Shown one piece after another: positions 1-8,322 of a DNA stretch of 64,000 nucleotides. This DNA comes from Sabulitectum sp036743055 (GTDB lineage Bacteria; Fermentibacterota; Fermentibacteria; Fermentibacterales; JCC-6). The position numbers and the translations under genes were made by a program. The notes under the pieces are model-generated. The model was not told where the DNA came from, did no database searches, and saw only the letters and a list, made by a program, of their open reading frames with translations. Position 1 is the first letter of the stretch. Every line of letters begins with the position of its first letter. The DNA lies in NCBI GenBank assembly GCA_036743055.1, contig DAINQE010000001.1:1-64000 (forward strand), read 5' to 3'.

Positions 1-27
1 CATCACCCGCTGATCGATGCTTTCTGA
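1..27 (+). CDS. C-terminal tail of an unidentified upstream gene (partial)
   Basis: Frame 1 reads eight codons (HHPLIDAF) and then TGA at 25-27. A strong intrinsic terminator follows directly, which is what one expects after the end of a plus-strand gene. The fragment is too short to identify and the open frame could be chance; the terminator is the main support. Confidence 0.35.
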   Translation, partial: HHPLIDAF

Positions 28-34
28 AGGAACG

Positions 35-58
35 GGGGGCGCTTCGGCGCCCCCTTTT
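35..58 (+). terminator. Rho-independent terminator with UUCG tetraloop
   Basis: A perfect 8-bp GC stem (35-42 pairs with 47-54) encloses the very stable TTCG tetraloop and is followed by TTTT at 55-58. The T-run lies on the plus-strand side, so it ends the partial gene upstream. It abuts the stop codon of the convergent tamB gene, and in that direction there is no T-run. Confidence 0.85.
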
Positions 59-3000
59 CAGTACCTGTAGGTGTAGTGGAGTTCCAGGGAAGGGTCGTGA
101 CTCCCTGTCAGGGTACTCTTTGTGCTTCCCTCCAGGAAGAAGTCCCTGTTGAAGAAGTACTGAGCGCTGATGGTCCCGGCATCCGAGGAGAACACATCGC
201 TTGAATAGCTTACGAAGAGGTCCGGAAGAACGTACTTTCCGGCATTCACCACCAGGGAGGTGGTGTCTGATGAGAAGTCCGGGGTGAACTGAAGGGCGTC
301 AAGGCCCACATCGTCCCTGATGCTCCTGGCCAGCCACTGACCCAGGTAGTTGCCCGCCACACTTCCCAGAGCGGTGCTGTCGAACTGCTGGAGTTCGCCG
401 TAGGTCATCCCGGCTGTCAGGAGGGTTACCATGTCCTGTTCACTTATCGTTCCGGCGGGTCCTGTTCCGAAGAGGGCGATCTCCGGGTTCTCAGGATCTC
501 CTGTGACCGAAACGGTGATGATGTATTCCGCTCCGCTGACCGAGCTTCTTATCCTGGTCTCAGCTTCGATGTCCAGTTCGATCTCAAGGGGCAGCGACTG
601 GAGGATACGCACCTCTCCCTGGGTTATACGGAACTCCCTTGCAAGCAGGTACACGCCTCCCCTGACCGCCCGCACATCTCCGCCCACGGTGAGCATCCCC
701 CGTACCGTGCTCAGGTCGACCTGAGTAGAAAGCTCCACGTTTGCATAACTGTTCCTGAACCAGATTCCCCGTTCTCCGGAGACCCTTATGCTCAGGTCCA
801 GGGGTAGCTCCGCAGGGGCGGTGGAGGACCCTCCGCCGGATCCTTCGATGGCTCCGCCGCCGCCCATTGAAATTGTGGCCGCGTCGATATTTATCTTTCC
901 TGTGAGCTTCGGTTTTTCCGCCATGTCCCTGCTCTGGGAAAGCAGTGCCCCTGAGAGCTTCAGCCAGCCGACCCCCGCCACGAGGGTTTCCCAGCCGTTG
1001 AGATCGGCATTGAACCTGTAGCCCCTGAGTTCCATGGGGACCGATCCCCTGGCAAAGGACAGGTCCTCCCGCACATTGAGCAGCAGGGAACCCTCCAGGG
1101 TCGTTTCTCCGTTCTCCACGGAACTGAAGGTCAGGCTGCCGTTGTAGGCGCCTTCTTCCCTGGAGTCGGGGTAGGTCATGTAAAGGGAGAGCCCCGGGAA
1201 CTCGATTCCCGGGTTGGTGAGATACAGTCTGTCGAAGTGTGACGCGATCCCGGCGGAGAAATCCTCGGAATCCCGCTGGTACTCTATCCGAGCGCTGACG
1301 CTTGCTCCGTACGTCTTCAGGGGAATGGGAAGAAGGTAGAAAAGCTCGTCCCCAACACCTGTGAGTTCTGCTTCCAGCCACATCAGGTCAGGCAGCACCA
1401 GGTCTATGTTGTCGCTCCTGTCCCATATCCCGTCGAAACCCATCCTTGCCCCGGAGCGGATACCGTCGGTCCACGACCATATTCCGTCGATCAGAAGGGA
1501 GTCTCCGCTGGTGATGAGGCTTACAGTGAGGCTGTCGGAGCTGTCCCACTGGTCATATGTGGGATGATCGACCCTTATGTTCAGGCTGGACTGCAGGTCT
1601 CCCATCAGGCCTGCAAGATCAGCGTCTGCCTCAAGGACTCCGGAAAAGGGCACCGAGAATCCCAACATGGTGGCGAACGAGGCTATGTCAACGTTCTGCA
1701 GCCTCGCCGAAACATCCATGGAATCCGCGGTGAACCTTCCCTCGGCGGTTATCTCGCCGCTGGGCAAATCGAGCCACAGTGTGTCGATAAGGACCCCTGA
1801 AGAGTCCGATGTGAGTTCCAGGTCACCGGATGAGATCAGGCGAAGCTTTCCTCCCCGTGTCAGAGCGATCCCTCCCAGGGAAAAGTCCATTGATGAGGGT
1901 CCGTAGGAAAAAATACCGGACAGCTCAAGGGCAAGGTCACCGGGCGCAACGACTATCAGAGAATCAAGGCTGACGCTTCCTGGAACGGCGTCGAAATCGG
2001 CCCTCGCTGAGTACCTGTTCTCCCCGAGAAGGATGGAGATGACCCCCAGGGTCCCCCTTCCGCTGATCCCACCGTTCTGTTCCACTCCGCCATTGAAGGA
2101 AAGCGTATCCGCCAGAATGGATCCGTAGTAGGCTTCAGCCACCAAAAGGGAGCATTCTGCCTGGAATCCGTCATTCCTCCTGGCGAAATCCCCGACTATC
2201 TCCAGCCCGGAACCCCCTGCGCTGTCTGCCCAGCATGAGTCGATACCAAGCCTTCCGGAAACGGTGTAGAGCCCCGGAGTCCCGGGATTCATACCGCCAA
2301 AGTCGACACTTGCGGCAAGGCCCTGAAAACCCGCCTCGGAGCTTCCGGACAGGGCCAGCTCCCCTATATCCAGGTCACCGGCCGACCTGAGTCCTCTATC
2401 CCCCAGTGAAAAGCCGCCGCTGAACTTCACTTCGGAAGCGGTAAGGCTGTCCAGCCGGTAGCTTGCCAGCTCAAGAACTCCGGAAACGGTGAATGAGGAC
2501 ATGCTGCCGCTTCCGGTGATGTCCGCCGCGAGTCCCCTGGCGCCGTCAAGGGGCGATGCCCTGCCCGGTGTGAATATGCCGCAGTCTGCTATGAAACCGC
2601 TCAGATCAGCGCTCCAGGCAACAGGCGAATAGTTCCTCCCCAGGGAGAGCGAGAAGTCCGAGGATATGTTCCCACCATCGGTTGAGAGGTCTAGTGCTCC
2701 CTGTATCCCCGCGGTGTTCCCGGAGCATGAAAGACTGAGGAAAGGAACTGAGTACTCCAGGACCCTGGTGTTGGAGAAAACTCCGTTCATCTCCATCCAT
2801 GCGAGACTTCCACCTTCACCCGAAGCGCTCAGGTTAACCGAACCTGTAATGTCAGATCCTGGAAGCTCAGGGAAGTACGAAGAAACATCGGTTCCCTCAA
2901 GTTCGACAAGGACGGTACCGTTCCATGACAGATCCGCGAAGGCCAGGTCTCCGGATATTCCCGCTGAGACGCTTCCTGTCCTTGCTGCAAAGCCCGCCAC

Positions 3001-3900
3001 CGCACAGCGCTCCCTGTCGGCCCATATCGAGTCTACGGAGAATCCCACCATCAGCCCGTCATAGTTTGCACAACCCTCGGGGATCGAAAGCGTGACCAGA
3101 GGGCTGGGTATCGAGCCGGTGATGCCACCGGAACAATTGAGCGAGGCGAAGGGCAGATCGGCGGCAAAGGCCGTGGAAAGCACACCGGAGAAGGAAAAGT
3201 CGACAGTGCTGTCGCTGTGGAGCACACCGGCCACATCAAGTGATCCCGGGGGGCTTGTTACAGTGAAATCCTCAAGTGCGGCCATCGTGGAATCGACCCT
3301 GAGAATGCCCGAACCCTCAACTGCGCCCAGGCCGGGGAGAAGGGAACCTGCTTCCTCAACGCTTATGGTAACGGACTCAATGTCGGGAATGCTTCCCCGG
3401 AGATGCATCGAGTCGACCAGAACGAGTCCGGTCAGGTCCTCAATCCTGCCGTAATCAAGAGTAATGCTTCCGGTCCTTGTTACAATTCCCGCCATGGTGC
3501 CTGTGAATATGGGTGAGAGTGAAGAATCGGGGGGCTCGGTTGATGGTTCAGGGGTTATTATCACAAGGCTGTCCACCGAGATGGACTCAACAGAACTTCT
3601 GAAAAGGAAGTCCGGGACGGAACCATGAACACTGGCGCCGTATACGCCCACCATCAGGCCTCTGTCGTTGGTGACAACAACTGAATCCACCGAGGTGAAG
3701 GAGAAAAGGTCCGACCTTCCTCCGTATACGGAAACCTGGGAATCAGCATCCCTGGTGATGTGTCTGACGATGTTCAGGATAGTGCCCTTCAGCGCTCCCG
3801 TAAGCAGAAGGATCCATAGGAGGAGGAATGCGGTTGAAATCCCTCCCAGGAGAAGGGCACATCCCTTAACGGGCTTTCTAGAAGGCCTGCCCGATGGCAA
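58..3900 (-). CDS. tamB: TamB-type inner-membrane-anchored translocation/phospholipid-transport protein
   Basis: A protein of 1280 residues with one N-terminal membrane segment (about residues 14-36). A very long, low-complexity beta-rich body follows, and then the conserved TamB C-terminal (DUF490) domain at roughly 1030-1280, recognisable by GGVYLLAREFRITQGEVRI and a TGDPENPEIAL segment. TamB proteins bridge the periplasm and work with TamA or another BamA paralogue in outer-membrane protein insertion or lipid transport. The TTG start at 3900 follows an AAGGTG Shine-Dalgarno and overlaps the end of tamA by 23 bp, so the two are translationally coupled. Length and tail match the family; the exact cargo cannot be read from the sequence. 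Confidence 0.9.
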   Translation of the reverse strand: MPSGRPSRKPVKGCALLLGGISTAFLLLWILLLTGALKGTILNIVRHITRDADSQVSVYGGRSDLFSFTSVDSVVVTNDRGLMVGVYGASVHGSVPDFLFRSSVESISVDSLVIITPEPSTEPPDSSLSPIFTGTMAGIVTRTGSITLDYGRIEDLTGLVLVDSMHLRGSIPDIESVTISVEEAGSLLPGLGAVEGSGILRVDSTMAALEDFTVTSPPGSLDVAGVLHSDSTVDFSFSGVLSTAFAADLPFASLNCSGGITGSIPSPLVTLSIPEGCANYDGLMVGFSVDSIWADRERCAVAGFAARTGSVSAGISGDLAFADLSWNGTVLVELEGTDVSSYFPELPGSDITGSVNLSASGEGGSLAWMEMNGVFSNTRVLEYSVPFLSLSCSGNTAGIQGALDLSTDGGNISSDFSLSLGRNYSPVAWSADLSGFIADCGIFTPGRASPLDGARGLAADITGSGSMSSFTVSGVLELASYRLDSLTASEVKFSGGFSLGDRGLRSAGDLDIGELALSGSSEAGFQGLAASVDFGGMNPGTPGLYTVSGRLGIDSCWADSAGGSGLEIVGDFARRNDGFQAECSLLVAEAYYGSILADTLSFNGGVEQNGGISGRGTLGVISILLGENRYSARADFDAVPGSVSLDSLIVVAPGDLALELSGIFSYGPSSMDFSLGGIALTRGGKLRLISSGDLELTSDSSGVLIDTLWLDLPSGEITAEGRFTADSMDVSARLQNVDIASFATMLGFSVPFSGVLEADADLAGLMGDLQSSLNIRVDHPTYDQWDSSDSLTVSLITSGDSLLIDGIWSWTDGIRSGARMGFDGIWDRSDNIDLVLPDLMWLEAELTGVGDELFYLLPIPLKTYGASVSARIEYQRDSEDFSAGIASHFDRLYLTNPGIEFPGLSLYMTYPDSREEGAYNGSLTFSSVENGETTLEGSLLLNVREDLSFARGSVPMELRGYRFNADLNGWETLVAGVGWLKLSGALLSQSRDMAEKPKLTGKINIDAATISMGGGGAIEGSGGGSSTAPAELPLDLSIRVSGERGIWFRNSYANVELSTQVDLSTVRGMLTVGGDVRAVRGGVYLLAREFRITQGEVRILQSLPLEIELDIEAETRIRSSVSGAEYIITVSVTGDPENPEIALFGTGPAGTISEQDMVTLLTAGMTYGELQQFDSTALGSVAGNYLGQWLARSIRDDVGLDALQFTPDFSSDTTSLVVNAGKYVLPDLFVSYSSDVFSSDAGTISAQYFFNRDFFLEGSTKSTLTGSHDPSLELHYTYRY

Positions 3901-5671
3901 AATACACCTTTCCCCTCTTCAGCGAGTTCGACCATGTGGGAGCGAAGCCGTAATCGAGCCTGACGGGTCCGATTGGCGTGTCGTACCTGATCCCGATACC
4001 CGCTCCGAAACCGGCTGTGCCCGAGGATATCTGCTGAAGCTCCGTCCAGATGCCGCCTCCGTCGGCAAAGAGAACCGCGCCAAGACCGCCCCATACCCTG
4101 AGGCGAGCCTCGATGTTTCCCAGGGCCATTACATTCCCTCCCAGGGGATTGCCTTCGTCGTCCTCAGGCCCCAGCGTCTGGAAATCGTATCCCCTTACAG
4201 TGGTTCCTCCACCGAGGTAAAGCCTGTCGTTGGGGGGTATGGCGGTGTTCCCCGAATAGCCCAGGGCAACGCTTCCCGCGGCCCTTCCGGCGAGAACGAG
4301 CCTGCGGTTCACCGGGAAGAAGAGCCTGTACTCCCCGTCCACGGTGTAGAAGTCTATGCTGCCACCGGCCAGTTCACCGGAGACGCTTCCCGCGATCTTG
4401 AACCATGAACCGCCGGCGGGGTTCAGCAGGGGAGTTCTGGTGTCCCTGGTGAAGCCGCTGCTTATCCTCGCCGAGGTGACCCAGTCCTGTACTATTTCCG
4501 ATGAGTCCGCCTGGGTGGAACGGAACCTGAGCCGCTCGATCCTGTAACCGCAGTTGTAACGCCAGACATCGGCGAATTGTCTGCTGAATCCGATCTCACC
4601 GCCGTAGCTTCGTTCCTGCTGATAGTCCCGCTGCAGGTAATAGTAGTCCAGCTTGAGCTGGGAATGCCATCTGGTGGAGAGGAACCAGGGCTCCTCATAC
4701 ACGGCCTGGGGTTCGAACTCGTTGCCTGAGTTGTCTCCTGATATGTACCTGGTGTACATGCCGCCGATCTGAAGTTTCTGGTTGTTGCCCATTATGTTGG
4801 GCTGTGTCCAGAACACGGAGCCGAAAACCGCTTCCGGGGAGATGTAGCCGCTTGCCAGATCAACCACCACATAGTCCTGTTCCGTCACCGATACAACGGC
4901 CTGTATGGTGTCCCTGCCCTCCTCCAGCCCGGGATAGTCTATCTGCACTCCGCTGAAAAGACCCAGTCCGTAAAGGGAAGTCAGGCCCTCCCGCATCTTG
5001 TCCAGGTTCATGGGTTCACCCACCGTGAGGTCGAACTCCCTGATCACCACTTCGTCCCGAACCTTCTGGTTACCCTGGACGGTGATGCCTCCAAAATAGC
5101 ACAGGTCTCCCCTCTGTATGGAAATGGCAATCCCTCGGTCGTGATCGGAAGTGTCCGGGGGAAAGTCCGCAAGCGCCACAGTGGCCGTCGCTCGGAGATA
5201 GCCCCTGGCAGAGTACCTCCCCAGAACGGCCCTTCTGAAATAAGCGGTATCGGCGGGACTCACAGGTTCCCCCTGATCCACCGGGAAGAGGTTCTCTATC
5301 TCTTCCCGGGAGAACAGGCTGTCCCCCTGGATGGAAATGGCACCCCTGGTGGTCCTGGACCCCGCTTCAACCCCGATCACCACTTCGTATGTCTCGGAAC
5401 CCCACCTGGGCCATACCACTTCGACGGCACCGTCAAGGAAACCGATGGATTTCAGGTTGGCCCTGACTGCCTCCCTTACCTGAAGGGAAGTGACCATGAA
5501 TATGGAAACCCCTTCGTGAAGACCGCTTCCCCTGAGAAGAGCGCTCTCCGAGGCTGGAAGATTGCCCGTGAAGGTGATACGGTCTATAGTAGGTTCCGAC
5601 AGCGCCAGAGCTGTACCCGCCTGCAGAAAGACTGCCGCGGTGGCCAGTAAAAGCAGAGTAGGTCTATGCAT
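3878..5671 (-). CDS. tamA: TamA/BamA-family outer-membrane beta-barrel protein with three POTRA domains
   Basis: A protein of 597 residues. A signal peptide (MHRPTLLLLATAAVFLQAGTALA) is followed by three POTRA-like repeats (about 28-105, 106-195, 196-270) and a C-terminal barrel. The barrel ends in the Omp85 signature TPIGPVRLDYG and a terminal phenylalanine. Three POTRAs rather than five, and a tamB gene immediately downstream, favour TamA over BamA. I chose ATG 5671 because the open frame upstream has no signal peptide and runs antisense through thiD. The start lies in the palindrome ATGCAT, whose other half is a candidate thiD start, so the divergent genes leave no room for a separate promoter region. 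Confidence 0.88.
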   Translation of the reverse strand: MHRPTLLLLATAAVFLQAGTALALSEPTIDRITFTGNLPASESALLRGSGLHEGVSIFMVTSLQVREAVRANLKSIGFLDGAVEVVWPRWGSETYEVVIGVEAGSRTTRGAISIQGDSLFSREEIENLFPVDQGEPVSPADTAYFRRAVLGRYSARGYLRATATVALADFPPDTSDHDRGIAISIQRGDLCYFGGITVQGNQKVRDEVVIREFDLTVGEPMNLDKMREGLTSLYGLGLFSGVQIDYPGLEEGRDTIQAVVSVTEQDYVVVDLASGYISPEAVFGSVFWTQPNIMGNNQKLQIGGMYTRYISGDNSGNEFEPQAVYEEPWFLSTRWHSQLKLDYYYLQRDYQQERSYGGEIGFSRQFADVWRYNCGYRIERLRFRSTQADSSEIVQDWVTSARISSGFTRDTRTPLLNPAGGSWFKIAGSVSGELAGGSIDFYTVDGEYRLFFPVNRRLVLAGRAAGSVALGYSGNTAIPPNDRLYLGGGTTVRGYDFQTLGPEDDEGNPLGGNVMALGNIEARLRVWGGLGAVLFADGGGIWTELQQISSGTAGFGAGIGIRYDTPIGPVRLDYGFAPTWSNSLKRGKVYFAIGQAF

Positions 5672-7173
5672 AGTCACAGGAAACCTAACACACAAAACAG
5701 CGGGAAGCCCATAGTCCCGGGGGCGCCCGTGGTGCTTCTTGTGGGGGGTACCGACCCCAGCGGGGGGGCGGGTCTCGCCGCCGACCTGAAGAGCGCCGCG
5801 GCTCTGGGAACCCATGGCTGCATCGCAGTCACCGCGATAACCGTTCAGAACAGCGGAGGGGTAACGGGCTGGACCCCAGTGGACCCGGCTGAGATCGCCG
5901 CCCAGATGATGGCGACCTGTGACGACGGACTGCCTTCCGCGGTGAAGACGGGAATGCTGGGAAGCAGGGATGCCGTGCAAGCGGTTGCCCGGGTGCTGGA
6001 AGACAGGCTCTCAGGGATCCCGGTGGTTGTGGATCCGGTGATGGTGGCCGGTTCAGGCGACGGTCTGGCGGAGGAAAGCCTCGAGGACTCCATCAGGGAA
6101 CTGCTGATACCCTCCGCGAAACTGGTGACCCCCAACCTGGATGAAGCCGAGGCCCTCACCGGAATGGAGGTCCGCGACCGGAAACAGATGGAGAAGGCGG
6201 CCACCGCCATTCTTGACCTTGGAGCCCAGGGGGTCCTCCTGAAGGGAGGTCACCTCCACGGCCGACCCTGGGACATACTTGTGACCGAGGGGGGCCGGAG
6301 GTGGTTCCCGGGAGAAAGGATCATCCCCGGTAAGGTCCACGGAACCGGGTGTACCCTTGCCTCATCCTGCGCCTCCCTCCTGGCCTGGGGCTACTCCATC
6401 GAGGATTCGGTGGTGCTGGCGCTGCAGTATCTCCGCGGGGCCATCGCCTCCAGTTTCTCCAGAAAACTGGGCATCCTTCCCGGACACTTTCCGTTCAGGG
6501 GACCTGAACCCCCGGCGAAGAACGGCACCAGCTTCTACAGGACACCCAGGTTCTGCCCATCCTGCGGGGGAACCCTGGCGGCATCGATACCCCATCCCTC
6601 CTGTTCCAGATGCGGCCTGGTATTCTACCGGAATCCTCTGCCCGCGGTGATCCTGGTGCTGCGGAAAGGGAAGAACCTCCTTGTCGCCAGAAGGGCACTT
6701 CCTCCGGCGGTGGGGGAACATTGCCTTCCTGGAGGCTTCATCGATCTCGGCGAATCCCCGGAGGAAGCAGCCGCCAGGGAGCTGCTGGAGGAAACGGGGC
6801 TGAAGGCCGAAAGCATACGGCTCCTGGGAGCGGAAAGGGACGCAACCGACTACGGAAGCGTTGTCCTTTACATATACGAGGTGGAATCATGGGAAGGGGA
6901 ACCGCATCCATCCGACGATGTTTCTGAACTTGAGTGGATGAATGTGGAGGACATCCCTCCCCTGGCCTTCAGGGCCCATGACAGGGTTGTGGCACAGATC
7001 AGAANNNNNNNNNNNNNNNNNNNNNNNNNNNNNNNNNNNNNNNNNNNNNNNNNNNNNNNNNNNNNNNNNNNNNNNNNNNNNNNNNNNNNNNNNNNNNNNN
7101 NNNNGACATCCCTCCCCTGGCCTTCAGGGCCCATGACAGGGTTGTGGCACAGATCAGAAAGGGAGTAATGTGA
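5666..7173 (+). CDS. thiD: Fusion of HMP-phosphate kinase (ThiD) with a zinc-ribbon Nudix hydrolase; interrupted by a scaffold gap
   Basis: Residues about 18-285 are a ribokinase-fold ThiD that phosphorylates hydroxymethylpyrimidine (phosphate) for thiamine synthesis. They carry GGTDPSGGAGLAADLK, VDPVMVAGSG, TPNLDEAEALTG and the GTGCTLASS anion-hole motif. Residues about 300-320 form a four-cysteine ribbon (CPSCGG, CSRCG) like that of NudC/YjaD. Residues about 325-450 hold a full Nudix box (GGFIDLGESPEEAAARELLEETGL). The 100-N gap is artefactual because 55 bp on each side are identical. Merging them gives 450 residues ending VAQIRKGVM, with TGA at 7171-7173; read literally across the Ns the frame stops at 7168. 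ATG 5666 is used, although a GTG near 5729 would start closer to family N-termini. Confidence 0.88.
6950..7159. other. Scaffold gap of 100 N flanked by an identical 55-bp duplicate
   Basis: Bases 6950-7004 and 7105-7159 are identical, and between them lie 100 Ns (7005-7104). This is the signature of two contigs that overlap by one k-mer but were joined with a default-length gap. Collapsing the duplicate restores one continuous Nudix reading frame, so there is probably no missing sequence here and no real repeat. Confidence 0.9.
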
Positions 7174-7385
7174 TGGCACTGGTAAAATGCGCCAGATGCA
7201 AGGGAACCGGGATAGACGGCCCGGGGGATTCGCCCTGCGACATCTGCGGTGGCGACGGCAGGGTGGAGGTTCCCGATCCCGCCACACCATGTGTAAGGTG
7301 CGGCGGGAAAGGGCTTATCTACAATGATATCCTGGAAGAGTACGGCACCTGCGGAGGGTGCGGGGGTACCGGCTGGTCAAGGTAG
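7173..7385 (+). CDS. Stand-alone DnaJ-type zinc-finger miniprotein
   Basis: A protein of 70 residues made almost entirely of four CxxCxGxG repeats (CARCKGTG, CDICGGDG, CVRCGGKG, CGGCGGTG). This is the same number and pattern that bind two zinc ions in the cysteine-rich domain of DnaJ. J-domain, Gly/Phe region and substrate-binding barrels are all absent. ATG 7173 overlaps the thiD stop by one base (TGATG) and has GGGAG upstream, so it is probably coupled to thiD; a GTG at 7170 is an alternative. Small proteins of this type are generally unassigned; a zinc-dependent protein-binding or redox role is only a guess. Confidence 0.8.
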   Translation: MALVKCARCKGTGIDGPGDSPCDICGGDGRVEVPDPATPCVRCGGKGLIYNDILEEYGTCGGCGGTGWSR

Positions 7386-7389
7386 GGAG

Positions 7390-8322
7390 CTACTTCGCCA
7401 GTTCGTCCAGGGTCTTCTTAAGCGCGTCGGAGTCATGGGTGCCGTACACCCTTACATCCCGGTTCCTCTTGAGGAGCCCCTGGAGCACCTGACCGGGACC
7501 GACCTCCACGAAGGTATCGAACCCGTTCTCGATCATCAGACTCATGGAATCGGCCCAGAGGACCGGAGAAGTGACCTGCCTTATCAGAAGCTTCCTGCTC
7601 TCCTCGACGCCTGTTATGTAGCTGGCGGTGACATTTGCCACCACCGGTATCCCAGGGTCGAAAAAGGCCGCTTCCCTCACCGGGCGTTCCAGTCCCCTTG
7701 CGGCATCCTCCATCAGCGGGCTGTGCCAGGCGCCTGAGACCTGAAGGGGGACCACCCTCTTCGCTCCGGCCTTGCTGCAGAGTTCCGCGGCATATTCAAG
7801 GGGAACCCTGGCTCCACTGATTACCACCTGGCCAGGAGAATTCATGTTGGCAACCCCCACGGGACCCTTTGCCTTGGCCTTGTTCACCAGTTCAGTGACC
7901 TTCTCCAGGTCCATTCCCAGGACCGCCTGCATTCCACCGGGGTACATGTCCGCGCACTTCTGCATCAGTTCGCCCCTTATCCTGGTGAGCCTTACGGCTG
8001 TTTCAGGCATGAGTATCCCCGACGCCACCAGGGCTGAGTACTCGCCGAGACTGTGGCCGGCGGTTCCCTCCGGATTGATGCCCGCCACCTGAAGTATCCT
8101 CATGGTGGCGATGCTCACCATGGTGATCGCAGGCTGGGCATAGTTTGTCCTGGTGAGCTTCTCCGCGGGGCCTTCGGCTATGGTCTTCATCAGGTCGTAG
8201 ATGCCGCTGAACTCGTAGTGTCTGTCGAGGAACTCCGAAGCTTCGGAATAATCCATGAGATGCTGGTGCATCCCCACGGCCTGTGATGCCTGTCCTGGGA
8301 ACAGAAAGGCAATTCGTCCCAT
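7390..8322 (-). CDS. fabD: Malonyl-CoA:ACP transacylase
   Basis: A protein of 310 residues, normal for FabD. It transfers malonate from CoA to acyl carrier protein for fatty-acid elongation. FPGQ is at residues 8-11. The nucleophile motif GHSLGEY places the active serine at 91, the substrate-carboxylate arginine is at 116 (TRIRGELM), and the catalytic histidine is at 200 (SGAWHSPLM). It is the last gene of the long minus-strand run, and its ATG shares one base with the stop of the upstream gene (TAATG). No other fab genes are in the window. It converges on the zinc-finger gene with a 4-bp gap and no hairpin. Confidence 0.95.
   Translation of the reverse strand: MGRIAFLFPGQASQAVGMHQHLMDYSEASEFLDRHYEFSGIYDLMKTIAEGPAEKLTRTNYAQPAITMVSIATMRILQVAGINPEGTAGHSLGEYSALVASGILMPETAVRLTRIRGELMQKCADMYPGGMQAVLGMDLEKVTELVNKAKAKGPVGVANMNSPGQVVISGARVPLEYAAELCSKAGAKRVVPLQVSGAWHSPLMEDAARGLERPVREAAFFDPGIPVVANVTASYITGVEESRKLLIRQVTSPVLWADSMSLMIENGFDTFVEVGPGQVLQGLLKRNRDVRVYGTHDSDALKKTLDELAK

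Noticed and set aside
584..1381. 265-codon minus-strand open frame inside tamB
   Set aside because: It is an out-of-frame shadow, rich in Arg, Gly and Pro, with no motif, while the tamB frame has a clear family C-terminus.
7005..7104. Frameshift or pseudogene at the thiD-Nudix gene
   Set aside because: The apparent shift comes from the uncollapsed 55-bp duplicate; merging restores the frame.
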